From positions 62,001 to 126,000 of the forward strand of contig JAVBWA010000033.1 in assembly GCA_036677685.1 (NCBI GenBank): 64,000 nt of DNA, written 5' to 3'. The position numbers were made by a program, and so were the translations under genes. Origin of the DNA: JAQUBU01 sp036677685 (GTDB lineage: Bacteria; Bacillota; Syntrophomonadia; Syntrophomonadales; Syntrophomonadaceae). Shown in pieces: positions 1 through 9,215 of this stretch (positions within the stretch are counted from its first letter, which is position 1; each line of letters begins with the position of its first letter). The notes beneath the pieces are model-generated. The model worked only from the letters and a program-made list of their open reading frames with translations. It did no database searches and was not told the DNA's origin.

Positions 1-2592
1 GATATCTGTTCAACCCAGCAAGCCAAGCGCCTGTTTCCTATTATGGAAGGCGCGAATACCATCGGCTGTATTACGGCGGGATTCTTGGGAAAATTGCTGG
101 CTCCGGCGGGAGTGGAAATAATCTATGGCTTTTGGGCTTTGGTCTTATTGGGCGGGGGATGCTTCCTCTTCAAAACCGTCCGGTACTACATTGCCCCCTT
201 GAATTTGCAGAACACGGAAGAAACCTCCGATTTGAGCAGCAGTGTAAAGGGTATATTCCGGTCGCGTTTTTTACTGGTTACCTTGGGATTGTTAACCCTG
301 GTCATGACCCTTTACTTTCTTATGGATTACCAGTTCAATACCATCGCGCGAATGTCTTTCAGCAATGAAGCGCAACTGGCCGGATTCCTGGCCATGTTCT
401 TGGCCGTGGCCAATTTCGTGGCGATAATTATTCAATTCGGTTTTTTGAGCCGTATCATGTCCATGCTGGGGGTCAGCAATGTCACCTTGCTGGTGACCGC
501 CGGCCTGGGTTCTTGCTTTTTGCTCATGGTTTTTTCGGTTTCCCGTCCCTTGGCCTTGGGTGCGGTTTTTGTAGGGTACTTGATTACCAGGATATTGGTC
601 AATGTAGTTGGGGCGCCGTCTTATCAGATATCATTCAAGGTGGTGCCGGCCCATGAGAGAGACGGTATCCGGTTTTTGGTGGAAGCCCTGGTCGCCCTGG
701 GCGGTATGCTGGGGGGGGCCGCCTTATCCGGTCTACATTCCCATAACCTGATGAGTATGCGAACGGTATCGGGCGTTGGACTGCTGTTGGCAGCCCTGGC
801 TTTTTACGCTGCCTGGAAGAACCGGACATTTTATCTTAAAGAGTTGATTGGCTGCATTGCCAACGGGGTTCAGGATTTAACGGAGGATGGCCGTTTACTT
901 TTAGGCAGTTTTATTCCTCCCGGTTTTCTAAACCAGCTTTTTTCGTTGCTGCATCATCCTGATGACCGCAAACGCAGCCTGGTCCTGGAAATTGCGGAGC
1001 AGTTGGAGCCGGAGACTCTGCAGCCCTGGATTGACGATCTGCTGAAGGATTCCTGTGCCGAGGTAAGAAAGAGCGCGTTAAGGTGTTGTTCGCGTCTGGA
1101 AAGCAGCGATTACGAACATGATGCGGTAATGGCCTGCTGCCGGGATGATGAACCGGAGGTCCGGGCGGCGGCTATAGCTTTACTGCCTTCGCTGGGTGCC
1201 GGGACCGCACAGCTTTATGCGGCACTTGCCGATCCCGACCCTTTGGTAGTTTCCCGAACGGTTGCTGCGCTTTGCCAATCCGGATCGCAGCCCGATTATG
1301 AACAGATAACGGCAGCGGTGAAACGCTGCCTGTCCGGAGATACGCACTCGGCCGCTGCGATCTGCCGGGCTATTGGGCAAGCCGGTTTGCATGAGTTCTC
1401 ACCCCGGTTGACAACTCTCCTGGATGCCGAACCGGGACTCAGGGCGGCGGCCTGTGAAGCTCTGGGCAGGCTGCAGTGTATGGAAGCGATACCGAAGATT
1501 ATTTCCGTGTATGCGGAAGCCGACCGGGAATTTCATAAAGTGGCGGACCAGGCTCTCATGGACATGGGAGATGCTGCGCTCCCGGTTTTGTTGAAGGAAT
1601 TGGAGAATTGGCAGGATTTGCGCTCCTGGCTGGCGATCATAAAAGCCCTGGCGGCTCTTCGGGAAGATGCCCGACCTTCGGAAGTGCTGGTGGACAGCTG
1701 CCTGCAGCAGCTAAATGATCTGTCCCTGTTTCGGAATCTGCAGATTGCTGTGGAGCAAACCGGACAAGCGGCACTGGCCAGCCTATCCGGTTTGCGCTGC
1801 GCGGAGATCGGCTTGCTGCAGATGGAAGCCTGCTGGTCGGTGCTGGCCAGCATTTATGATCCCTTTGTTATTGCCCGGGTCAAAGCCGCCAGCCGGGAAG
1901 ATGATATCGACTTGCGGGAAACCTCGCTGGAAGCATTGTCCGAGGGACTGGCGGACCGGCGGCTGGCCAGGGCCATGATGGAGGTATTGGACCGGCAGGA
2001 TAGTGGCAAGGCCGCGGCGAATCCCGATGCCGCTGTAACTCTTTTGGATGCTGCCCGGTCCTGGAATGACTATTGGCTTAGAGAAATTGCAACCGCAGCA
2101 CTTTCAGGCTGGGAAGGAGGAAAGAACGTGGAAGAACAAGAGATGCTGAGCTTATTGGATAAAGTTATGCTGCTTAAAGCCCTGGACCTGTTTTCTTGTC
2201 TGCAATTGGAGGAATTAGGTTTGCTCGCCCGGGCCGCCAGGCTGGAGATCTATCCTGAAAACGCGGAATTGGTGCAGGAAGGGGAGCCCAACTCCAAGTT
2301 GTATGTCATCATAAGCGGCAATGTAGAACTAAGTTCGCATTCGAGCGCCGGGGTAAACGCAACTATTGCGGTGCTGGGCGCGGCAGAAGCTGTAGGGGAC
2401 AGCACGGTATTTGATGAAGCCATTTCTCCGGTTACGGCCGAGGTCATCCTGGATGAAGCAGCCCTTCTGACCATTGACGGACAGGATATCCAGCGATTGT
2501 GCAGTCTATATCCGAATATTGCCAATGGTTTTATCAAAGCCATCAGCTCCCGGGTAAGAAAACTTGAACAGATGCTGGCCAAAATGGCTTGA
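1..2592 (+). CDS. MFS/NTT-like membrane protein with HEAT repeats and cNMP-binding domain (5' end outside window)
   Basis: The frame is already open at base 1 and reads membrane-protein sequence before the first ATG at 43, so the gene is cut by the window edge. About 863 residues are visible. The first ~280 form hydrophobic helices resembling nucleotide-transporter/MFS-type proteins. From ~310 to ~670 there are repeated amphipathic helix pairs of HEAT type (for example DPDPLVVSRTVAALCQSG). From ~725 to the end is a cyclic-nucleotide-binding domain (ELVQEGEPNSKLYVIISGNV, then VGDSTVFDE). It is a clear paralogue of the gene at 39279-41849, where the cNMP part is a separate gene. Substrate and ligand are unknown. 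I infer a membrane-bound sensor or regulated transporter. It converges on the MFS gene that follows. Confidence 0.8.
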   Translation, partial: DICSTQQAKRLFPIMEGANTIGCITAGFLGKLLAPAGVEIIYGFWALVLLGGGCFLFKTVRYYIAPLNLQNTEETSDLSSSVKGIFRSRFLLVTLGLLTLVMTLYFLMDYQFNTIARMSFSNEAQLAGFLAMFLAVANFVAIIIQFGFLSRIMSMLGVSNVTLLVTAGLGSCFLLMVFSVSRPLALGAVFVGYLITRILVNVVGAPSYQISFKVVPAHERDGIRFLVEALVALGGMLGGAALSGLHSHNLMSMRTVSGVGLLLAALAFYAAWKNRTFYLKELIGCIANGVQDLTEDGRLLLGSFIPPGFLNQLFSLLHHPDDRKRSLVLEIAEQLEPETLQPWIDDLLKDSCAEVRKSALRCCSRLESSDYEHDAVMACCRDDEPEVRAAAIALLPSLGAGTAQLYAALADPDPLVVSRTVAALCQSGSQPDYEQITAAVKRCLSGDTHSAAAICRAIGQAGLHEFSPRLTTLLDAEPGLRAAACEALGRLQCMEAIPKIISVYAEADREFHKVADQALMDMGDAALPVLLKELENWQDLRSWLAIIKALAALREDARPSEVLVDSCLQQLNDLSLFRNLQIAVEQTGQAALASLSGLRCAEIGLLQMEACWSVLASIYDPFVIARVKAASREDDIDLRETSLEALSEGLADRRLARAMMEVLDRQDSGKAAANPDAAVTLLDAARSWNDYWLREIATAALSGWEGGKNVEEQEMLSLLDKVMLLKALDLFSCLQLEELGLLARAARLEIYPENAELVQEGEPNSKLYVIISGNVELSSHSSAGVNATIAVLGAAEAVGDSTVFDEAISPVTAEVILDEAALLTIDGQDIQRLCSLYPNIANGFIKAISSRVRKLEQMLAKMA

Positions 2593-2604
2593 GCAGCGGG
2601 TAAC

Positions 2605-3966
2605 CTAGTTTCGGTCCCGGATGAGTTTCTGGATGGCCTGGGATTCTTGCTGGTTGAATTTAAAAAATGTTAGGGCTATGGCGCCGAGCAGATAGAATCC
2701 CGCCGATAAAAACGAAATCATGGCCCGGATGCAGTTGTCGACAAAAAGGGTTTGATCGGCCTGTTGAACATAGCCTAAAAGATACAATAGCTGCATGGTA
2801 AGCGCTACGCAAAAGCTGTATGATGCTTTGCGCCCGAACTCCCATATGCCGAAATAGGCGCCCGCCCGGTACTTGCCGCAAATATATTCATCATAATCGA
2901 TTACATCGGACAATATGGCCTGGGGCACTACATAAGCACATCCATAACCGATCCCGGCAATGGCAAATATCGCATAGAGCATATAGACTTCCCCCCGGGG
3001 GATGAAGAAGATCATGCTGGAGGTGGCAACGTTAAAAAGCAGAGCCGAAAAGAACAAGTTCTTTTTTGGTATCCGGCCCGACGATTTATGCCATAGGGGA
3101 ACCGAAAGGATAGCCGCCACAAGATATATCGGTATGGCCAGCATCGCTTTAGTCTCCGGGACTTCCAGCCAATTGGTGGAATAATAGATGAAAACTGCGT
3201 TCTGTACTGCTACAGCACAGTTATAAAGTACAAAACTGATGAAAAGTATAACGAAGTGTTTATTTTTGAAAGTGGTAGTGAACTGTTCTTTGAGGGGGAT
3301 GGTATTGCTGCTTTCTACATTGGGGTTTTCCCTGGTAAAAATATAGGTGAACAGGACCGTAACTACCATGGTTATTCCCATCAGCAAGGCCATGTTTGAG
3401 TAGGCCCCTGCCTTATCCGGGGTACCGGATGTAAAAATAACCGGAATAAATATACCCAAAAACAAGCCGGCAATCCAAAATCCCCGCGAGAAGCTTTGCA
3501 CCCGCATTCGTTCGTGATAATCCGAAGCCAATTCCAACCCTATGGACAAATAGGGAACAAATACCACATCAGAAGCATTGATAAAAATGAAATAGGCAAC
3601 AAAAAAGCTAAAAGCCTCATATCCCTGGATGGGGGTAAACAACCAGTAAAATGTCAAACCCAAAGGTATTGCTCCCCATAACAAAGCAATTTTGCGGCCG
3701 CCCCAGCGTTTTTTATAGCGATCCGACAGTATTCCCACCCCCGGATCGGTAATTGCGTCATACATCCCAATTATTAAAGCGACCAGACTGACAAAGGCTA
3801 TCTTCACACCGACTATTTCCGTATAAAAAGGCAGCAGAAAGACGCTCAAAGGGAAATCGATCATTCCTCCGCCTAAACTTGCAATTGAATAGCCGATCAA
3901 ATTTGATTTGGGAATCTTAGCGGGAGAGACGGCGGTGTTTTTATTGGTTGCAGTATCAATATTCAC
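2605..3966 (-). CDS. GPH-family-like MFS sugar:cation symporter
   Basis: A 453-residue protein with about 12 hydrophobic helices. The segment MYDAITDPGVGILSDRYKKR near residues 68-87 matches the glycoside-pentoside-hexuronide:cation symporter family, which carries sugars or related solutes with Na+ or H+. The open frame runs upstream to 4077, but I prefer the GTG at 3966: it lies 7-8 bases after GGGAG, and the residues before it look unlike a protein N-terminus. The transported compound cannot be read from the sequence. It ends 12 bases from the convergent gene and is preceded by the remnant of a BMP lipoprotein gene. Confidence 0.8.
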   Translation of the reverse strand: MNIDTATNKNTAVSPAKIPKSNLIGYSIASLGGGMIDFPLSVFLLPFYTEIVGVKIAFVSLVALIIGMYDAITDPGVGILSDRYKKRWGGRKIALLWGAIPLGLTFYWLFTPIQGYEAFSFFVAYFIFINASDVVFVPYLSIGLELASDYHERMRVQSFSRGFWIAGLFLGIFIPVIFTSGTPDKAGAYSNMALLMGITMVVTVLFTYIFTRENPNVESSNTIPLKEQFTTTFKNKHFVILFISFVLYNCAVAVQNAVFIYYSTNWLEVPETKAMLAIPIYLVAAILSVPLWHKSSGRIPKKNLFFSALLFNVATSSMIFFIPRGEVYMLYAIFAIAGIGYGCAYVVPQAILSDVIDYDEYICGKYRAGAYFGIWEFGRKASYSFCVALTMQLLYLLGYVQQADQTLFVDNCIRAMISFLSAGFYLLGAIALTFFKFNQQESQAIQKLIRDRN

Positions 3967-4165
3967 GTGAACACTCCCTGTTATTACTTCTAATGAGCAG
4001 ACCGGGGCAAGACTCTGTTGACCCGTTTTGTGAACCGGCAATGCAAAATATGCTTCGCCCGCTTCAAGCATCGGCAATTCCGAACGGACTTAAGTCAGTT
4101 GATTTTATCCTCGAAAATGCAAGTTTTGTATCTAAATTGTCGCAAAAATTCGGCTTTATTTGATT

Positions 4166-4199
4166 TTATGGACAATAGTTAAATTATACTATTAAAGGA
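4166..4199 (+). promoter_or_regulatory. Promoter-like block, copy 1 (shared with 7544-7577)
   Basis: This 34-base block is identical at 30 positions to 7544-7577, and both lie about 50-60 bases upstream of a BMP lipoprotein start, here the decayed copy. It contains TATACT, a good -10 candidate. No -35 box sits at the usual 17-base distance, so the sigma factor is unclear. A shorter relative (TTATACTGTTAAAGG) is found near 17490 before another small gene. Confidence 0.4.
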
Positions 4200-4248
4200 T
4201 AGTTTTTTTGATAGTCTTATAATAAAAATATTTAAGGAGGTAGAAAAG

Positions 4249-4435
4249 TTGAAAAGTTAAAATAAGTCATTTTGCTGACAGCGATGATTGCAGTTACGGG
4301 AGTTTTGGCTGGCCGCCAACTCTGATTATTACCATGGGATACTATTTTTCAGAGCCACTGGCCATGCTGGGGTATACAAGCCTCGGCTTGATGAGATTAA
4401 AAGCAAAATTGCCGGCCAGGATATTATAGTCCTCA
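4249..4435 (+). pseudogene. Decayed, internally deleted copy of the BMP-family lipoprotein gene
   Basis: Three pieces align in order with the intact gene at 7633-8670. 4249-4316 matches the TTG start and signal-peptide coding part. 4320-4364 matches the stretch around 7930-7974 (ATGGGATACTATTTTTC). 4380-4432 matches the 3' end around 8612-8664 (CTTGATGAGATTAAAAGC). The rest, more than 800 bases, is missing, and a TAA stop follows the third codon. The ribosome-binding site and the upstream promoter-like block are also duplicated. It cannot make a protein. It records a past duplication whose copies flank the genes at 4518-7402. Confidence 0.8.
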
Positions 4436-4517
4436 CCTATAAAGGGTGTAATTAAGCTGAATTTCAAAGCAGGATACGCCGGCGGGAAAGCGGGGGTGAA
4501 AAAAATATGGCGAAAAA

Positions 4518-5906
4518 TCAGCCATGAAGCTTGTCTTCAAGAACAGTACTATCTTTTTGCGAACCTCGGGCAAGTGAGGCAGCTATTCCAATCAATGCAC
4601 AAAGCGAGAAGGTAATAAAACAATTTTGAAATCCGTACATAAAGCCCTGGCTGGAGTTAACGACTGTTCCAGATCTATTCAATATCATGGTAGTGGCTGC
4701 CAGGCTCAAGGACATACCGAGGATTCTACAGGTCGCCATAACCCCGGAAGCCAGGCCATATTGGCTGGCTGGTAAAGAACCCATAATGGCATTGTTGTTT
4801 GGTGCTACAAAGAAAGAAAATCCGGTTCCCATTATAAGAAGAATAATAATTATGGAGAATAAGTCGGTATGGATTTGTACAAAACTCAATGCCCCCAAGC
4901 ATAGAGCGGTTACCAGCATGCCCGATGAAGCCAGCCACCGAGGTTCCATTCTATCTGATAAACGCCCGGCAACAGGAGAAAAAATAATCTGGGTAAAAGG
5001 TTGGGCTAAAAGGATCAGGCCGGCTATAGAAGCGCTTAGGGCTTTGATGCCCTGATCCTGCAAATACATACTTAATAAAAGACTGGTAGCATAGGTGGTT
5101 CCAAAGTGTATTAGAGAAGCCAGATTTGATAAAGTAAAGACCCGGTTTTTAAAGACTTCCAAATGAATAAGCGGATGGTCTGTGGCATGTTCCAATCTGG
5201 TAAATATATATACAAGGAAAAACGCCAGAACAAGCATTGCTATACTCCAGGACTTGCCGAGATATGAAACCCCTATAATGAATAGAGCCAAACCCGAGAC
5301 GTAGAAAAGCGTACCTTTTCTATCAAAGTTAACACGCTGCTGAGACGGAGTATTGGGTAAAAAGCGCAAGGTTAGAAACAGGGCAATAACTATAGTCGGC
5401 AATGAAGTCCAAAAGATGGCTCTCCAACCCAGGTATTGGGTTATAATTCCACCTATAAAAGGCCCTCCGCTGGTGCCAAGATACGCTACTGCCAAATTTC
5501 CTCCCAATACCCGGCCTCTTTCTGACTGATCAAAGGATTCCGTCAAAATGGCGGCAATAGTACTGTAACACATGGCTGTTCCCAGTCCGCCAAAAGCCAC
5601 GGTAACCAGCATCATTCCATGGTTGGCGCACAGTGCAGCCATTATGCAGAAAATTACCCAGACTACCAGTCCGGAAATAAAAATCTTTTTCTTCCCGTAA
5701 ATATCAGCCATTTTGCCAAACGGCACCAGTGAGACGGCCGTAGTTAACGCAAATATGCCGGTAATCCAGGTAAGTTGATTGCGCGGTATTAGCAAATCCT
5801 TTCCTAATACCGGGAGGGCAATGGTTAGAGAAGTTGCCAGATAGTTGACACTGAATGAAGCGATGGTTACGGCTATAAAAATCCATTTTCTATTTAAGCT
5901 GCCCAT
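4518..5906 (-). CDS. MFS multidrug exporter, DHA2-like
   Basis: A 462-residue membrane protein with many hydrophobic helices. It has the antiporter motif C typical of drug:H+ exporters (YLGTSGGPFIGGII, about residues 143-156) and the loop motif GKMADIYGKKKIF near residue 63. Length and helix density fit the 14-helix EmrB/QacA type, which pumps toxic organic molecules out with proton entry. Substrates cannot be predicted. It starts two bases after the stop of the upstream anti-sigma/GNAT fusion gene, so the two are very probably one transcript. Confidence 0.82.
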   Translation of the reverse strand: MGSLNRKWIFIAVTIASFSVNYLATSLTIALPVLGKDLLIPRNQLTWITGIFALTTAVSLVPFGKMADIYGKKKIFISGLVVWVIFCIMAALCANHGMMLVTVAFGGLGTAMCYSTIAAILTESFDQSERGRVLGGNLAVAYLGTSGGPFIGGIITQYLGWRAIFWTSLPTIVIALFLTLRFLPNTPSQQRVNFDRKGTLFYVSGLALFIIGVSYLGKSWSIAMLVLAFFLVYIFTRLEHATDHPLIHLEVFKNRVFTLSNLASLIHFGTTYATSLLLSMYLQDQGIKALSASIAGLILLAQPFTQIIFSPVAGRLSDRMEPRWLASSGMLVTALCLGALSFVQIHTDLFSIIIILLIMGTGFSFFVAPNNNAIMGSLPASQYGLASGVMATCRILGMSLSLAATTMILNRSGTVVNSSQGFMYGFQNCFITFSLCALIGIAASLARGSQKDSTVLEDKLHG

Positions 5907-5908
5907 TT

Positions 5909-7402
5909 TTATCGCGGTACCTCCAAAGGATCGTTTTTTCTGATGTAGTTTAGCAGGTTCAGGGCTTGTTTAGAATAGAGATTAATCATATCGTAATCAA
6001 CTACGATGCCATTGAAATATTGCATAACAAGGCGATCCCCTCCCTCAGCTCCGGGTATGAAACCCGTAAACAGGAAGTTCCACTTTTCCAGATGGGTGGC
6101 TATATTGGAAGTGTGAGGGTCATAAAGATTTAGAAAGGCTTCCAGCACCAGCACTTTTTCGGTTTTTATACGGTACAGTACATCACGAATCCGATCAAAC
6201 ACATCTTCACCGTACCTATTAAATGAAAGTACTGCGGTTTGGCGGCGTTTGTTTATAGTTAAATCTACTTCTGTTTCTCCACTGAGAATATCTGCAGCCA
6301 GTGGATCACCGACGGTAACCGTTGTTCCTAAATTATTGTAGATATCCAAAATAATCTCCTGGTGTCGGCTGGGCGGGTATATGATATGTGATTGGTCTTC
6401 CCTTTGCAGTGAAAAATAATATACAACCGCCGAGCCCCGGGCGGGCATTTGCTCGGCTATCCCCTTGATACTCGAGCTTTCCGGGCAGTGGGCCAGCAAG
6501 AAGGCGGTCTCTTTAAAACCGGCCTTGCCTATTATTCGTTGGGAATATGTATGGGCACAGATAGTATGAGAATACAATCCTTTTAGCTGGCGTCTGGCGG
6601 CCTCAGCAAACATCATGGGCACCAATTTCTGGACTATTGAATTACCTTGAAAGCGAGGACGGGTAGCGCCCATGGCTAATTCGGCAATTCCGGGCAGGTG
6701 TTTGGCAAACAGCATGGCTCCGTGGGACAAGACTTCGTTGTTTTCGTTTACTGCAACCATGGAAAGTAATTCTCCGCTCTTATTTAATGCTACCAATCGT
6801 TCAGGAAAATAAATATCTTCATATACATATGAATATCCATAGGCCTCAAAGAAGCAACGTGAAACCTCCGTTGCCTCAGTTGGCAGCATAGCTCTGAATT
6901 GAAGCTGACCTGCCGGTTTTTCCCGTCTAACATTTTGTATTTCAGCCTGTATCTCGATAGCTTGCTCGGTAATAGCTTTGCTGGGCAGATATTTTAACAG
7001 ACGTACTTCTTTTCCTGCCGGGCCCAAATTACAATACTCCACCTGGTCAACCAGATTCTTAATCAGGTACGAACCCAGGCCGGTAGTTGACAGATCATCA
7101 AGATCCTTTGCGGGATTATATTCTGCTATCCTGGATGGATCAAAAGGAATACCCCGATCACAGACAGCTACCAGCATACCGGTGGCCCGGATTTCGCATC
7201 TCACATCATAAGAACTCTGTTCACCGGGAGCAAATGCATGCGTGATAACATTGCTAACAGCTTCTTCAGTGGCAATTTCCAGTTCAGTGTATTCCGATGC
7301 TTCAAAGCCAGCCATCCTGGCCAAACTTCGCACATAGTCCAGGACCATTGGTATGTATTCCAAATTATTGGGTACGGTCAAGCAACAGACTGATTGTTTC
7401 AT
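5909..7402 (-). CDS. RsbW-like HATPase domain fused to a GNAT acetyltransferase domain
   Basis: A 497-residue fusion. Residues 1-140 form a HATPase_c_2 domain of the RsbW/SpoIIAB type with intact boxes: N-box ATEEAVSNVITHAF, G1-type CDRGIPFD, and G2-type TTGLGSYLIKNLVDQVEY. Residues ~165-330 form a GNAT-type domain (RPRFQGNSIVQKLVPMMF), followed by a C-terminal domain of unknown role. The ATG at 7402 follows GAGGGG at a good distance; the longer frame to 7492 needs a TTG start with no site. It is the best-preserved member of a group that includes 28820-30121 and, for the GNAT part, 31266-32282. It is probably cotranscribed with the exporter at 4518-5906. I infer a signalling role; target and acetyl acceptor are unknown. 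Confidence 0.75.
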   Translation of the reverse strand: MKQSVCCLTVPNNLEYIPMVLDYVRSLARMAGFEASEYTELEIATEEAVSNVITHAFAPGEQSSYDVRCEIRATGMLVAVCDRGIPFDPSRIAEYNPAKDLDDLSTTGLGSYLIKNLVDQVEYCNLGPAGKEVRLLKYLPSKAITEQAIEIQAEIQNVRREKPAGQLQFRAMLPTEATEVSRCFFEAYGYSYVYEDIYFPERLVALNKSGELLSMVAVNENNEVLSHGAMLFAKHLPGIAELAMGATRPRFQGNSIVQKLVPMMFAEAARRQLKGLYSHTICAHTYSQRIIGKAGFKETAFLLAHCPESSSIKGIAEQMPARGSAVVYYFSLQREDQSHIIYPPSRHQEIILDIYNNLGTTVTVGDPLAADILSGETEVDLTINKRRQTAVLSFNRYGEDVFDRIRDVLYRIKTEKVLVLEAFLNLYDPHTSNIATHLEKWNFLFTGFIPGAEGGDRLVMQYFNGIVVDYDMINLYSKQALNLLNYIRKNDPLEVPR

Positions 7403-7543
7403 CCTTAATCCCCTCACGATGTAAATATAGATATGTTGAAAATATAAGTGCGATTGCTCTCCAAGCAGGCAGAATCCCGGCTGTTTCCCCAAAAATGCAG
7501 ATTTATAGCTTAATTCTTCATATAAACCAATTATTAATCTATT

Positions 7544-7577
7544 TTATTGGCAACAGTTAAATTATACTATTAATGGA
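7544..7577 (+). promoter_or_regulatory. Promoter-like block, copy 2, upstream of the intact BMP lipoprotein
   Basis: Shares 30 of 34 bases with 4166-4199 and includes TATACT, about 55-65 bases upstream of the TTG start at 7633. Conservation between an intact gene and its dead copy dates the block to the duplication rather than proving function, but its position fits a promoter. Confidence 0.4.
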
Positions 7578-7632
7578 CCGAAATTTTTAGAAGCACCCCT
7601 TAATAATGGAAGTATTTGAGGAGGCGACATGG

Positions 7633-8670
7633 TTGAAAAAGCTGAAATTGATTATTTTGCTGACAGTGATGATTGCTGTCATGTGGGTTTTGGCCGGTTG
7701 TGAACAAAAAGCCGTAAATACTGAAAACCAACCGCCGGTCAAATTAAAAGTAGGTTTGGTATTGGACCCGGTAGGCCGAGGTGACGGCGGATTCAACGAT
7801 GCGGCTTACAGCGGAATGGTTAAAGCTCAGAAAGACCTGGGGAGTGCCATCGAAACCAAGCTGGTCGAATCGCATGATGTGAAGGAACTGGAAAAAGGAA
7901 TCCGTACCCTGGCTGAAAACCAGACGGACTTGATTATAGCCATGGGATACTATTTTTCGGAACCATTGGCCAAGGTAGCCAAGGATTATCCCCAAACCCG
8001 ATTCGTTCTAATTGATACTGATTTGCCGGACCTCAAGGCCGGGAGCAATATAACCTGTGTCACCTTCAAAGATAATGAAGGGGCTTTTCTGGCCGGTGCA
8101 GCTGCCGCGCTAAAAAGCCAGACCGGTAAAATAGGTTTTGTGGGCGGGGATGAAATCCCGGTGGTAAAGAATTTTGAAACCGGTTATACCGCCGGGGCCC
8201 GTTATATCAACCCCAAAATCGAAGTATTGTGCAGCTATATAGGGGGCGGAAGTCAGGGATTCAATGATCCGGCGGCCGCCCAGGCTTTGACTGCAAAACA
8301 GATCGGCGAGGGAGCCGATGTAATTTTTCATGCCGCCGGCATCTCCGGCAAAGGGGTGTTTGAAGCGGTTGCCGCTCAGCAAAAACTGGCGATCGGCGCC
8401 GATGTGGATCAGACTTTTACCGTGCCCGAAGCCCAGCAGGCCTATGTTTTAACCAGCATCATCAAAGGGATAGACGGGGCCGTTGAAGATGTAATCAACC
8501 GTCAAGTTGAAAAGAAACTGAATGGCGGGTACATAAAGCTGGGCATTAAGGACGGAGTCCAGACCTACGCCGAAAACGACATCAACAAAAACCTGCTGGC
8601 CGCTATAAAGCCCCGGCTTGATGAGATTAAAAGCAAAATTACCGGCCGGGAGATTGCAGTTCCGGAATAA
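7633..8670 (+). CDS. BMP/PnrA-family substrate-binding lipoprotein
   Basis: A 345-residue lipoprotein of the basic membrane protein (Bmp/Med/PnrA) family, whose characterised members bind nucleosides for ABC import. A signal peptide ends in the lipobox LAGC. The mature part opens with KLKVGLVLDPVGRGDGGFND, typical of the family, and later has ADVIFHAAGISGKGVFEA and IGADVDQ. I place the start at the TTG at 7633, nine bases after GAGGAGG; the ATG at 7606 lies before that site. No BMP permease or ATPase gene is adjacent, so its partner must be elsewhere or it acts as a sensor. The next gene belongs to a peptide exporter. Confidence 0.85.
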   Translation: MKKLKLIILLTVMIAVMWVLAGCEQKAVNTENQPPVKLKVGLVLDPVGRGDGGFNDAAYSGMVKAQKDLGSAIETKLVESHDVKELEKGIRTLAENQTDLIIAMGYYFSEPLAKVAKDYPQTRFVLIDTDLPDLKAGSNITCVTFKDNEGAFLAGAAAALKSQTGKIGFVGGDEIPVVKNFETGYTAGARYINPKIEVLCSYIGGGSQGFNDPAAAQALTAKQIGEGADVIFHAAGISGKGVFEAVAAQQKLAIGADVDQTFTVPEAQQAYVLTSIIKGIDGAVEDVINRQVEKKLNGGYIKLGIKDGVQTYAENDINKNLLAAIKPRLDEIKSKITGREIAVPE

Positions 8671-8696
8671 AGTCTTAATACAAGGGAGATAGGAGA

Positions 8697-9206
8697 ATGA
8701 GCAGCACGCTTTTTCGCAAGGCCAGTCTGGATAGTATATCATCGCCCGATCAGCTAAACGATTATATAAAAGTATCAAACCCCAGCGTCTGGATGATCCT
8801 GGCGGCGCTATTCATATTGCTGGCCGCCGTTTTGGCTTGGAGCCTTATCGGCAGCCTGCCGACCAGTATACCGGCAACAGGCGTAGTCAAGGGCGGAGAT
8901 GTCCTGAGTTATTTGGATACCGAAAAGGCAGGCCAAATCAAAGCCGGGCAGACAGTCAAAATCTCGATTGCCAATCAAAAGGAGACGATTAACGGACAGA
9001 TAGCCGCGGTTGAGGCTGTTCCCAGGTCGGCTGCGGAAATCGCCGAAGATTTGCAGAGCGATTATTTGGTCCAGGCCCTGGCCCCCAAAGGATTCGCGGT
9101 CAAAATTACTGTCTCCCCGGACAAACCGGATATACCCGAGGGGACCCTTTTGAATCTCAACATTGTAATTGATGCAGTTAGACCGATTGATTTTCTTTTA
9201 AAATAG
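8697..9206 (+). CDS. Short HlyD-like adaptor of an NHLP-type peptide exporter
   Basis: A 169-residue protein with a short cytoplasmic N-terminus (FRKASLDSISSPDQLNDYIK), one membrane helix near residues 32-55, and an outside domain that resembles the first and last parts of membrane-fusion proteins (IPATGVVKGGDVLSYL; KAGQTVKISI). The N-terminus matches the adaptor found with NHLM/NHLP bacteriocin exporters, but the long coiled-coil hairpin of a normal HlyD protein is absent. This short form may suit a cell with a single membrane. It sits nine bases before the C39 exporter gene, clearly one operon. I infer that it links the exporter to the outside of the membrane. Confidence 0.75.
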   Translation: MSSTLFRKASLDSISSPDQLNDYIKVSNPSVWMILAALFILLAAVLAWSLIGSLPTSIPATGVVKGGDVLSYLDTEKAGQIKAGQTVKISIANQKETINGQIAAVEAVPRSAAEIAEDLQSDYLVQALAPKGFAVKITVSPDKPDIPEGTLLNLNIVIDAVRPIDFLLK

Positions 9207-9215
9207 GGGAGATTT

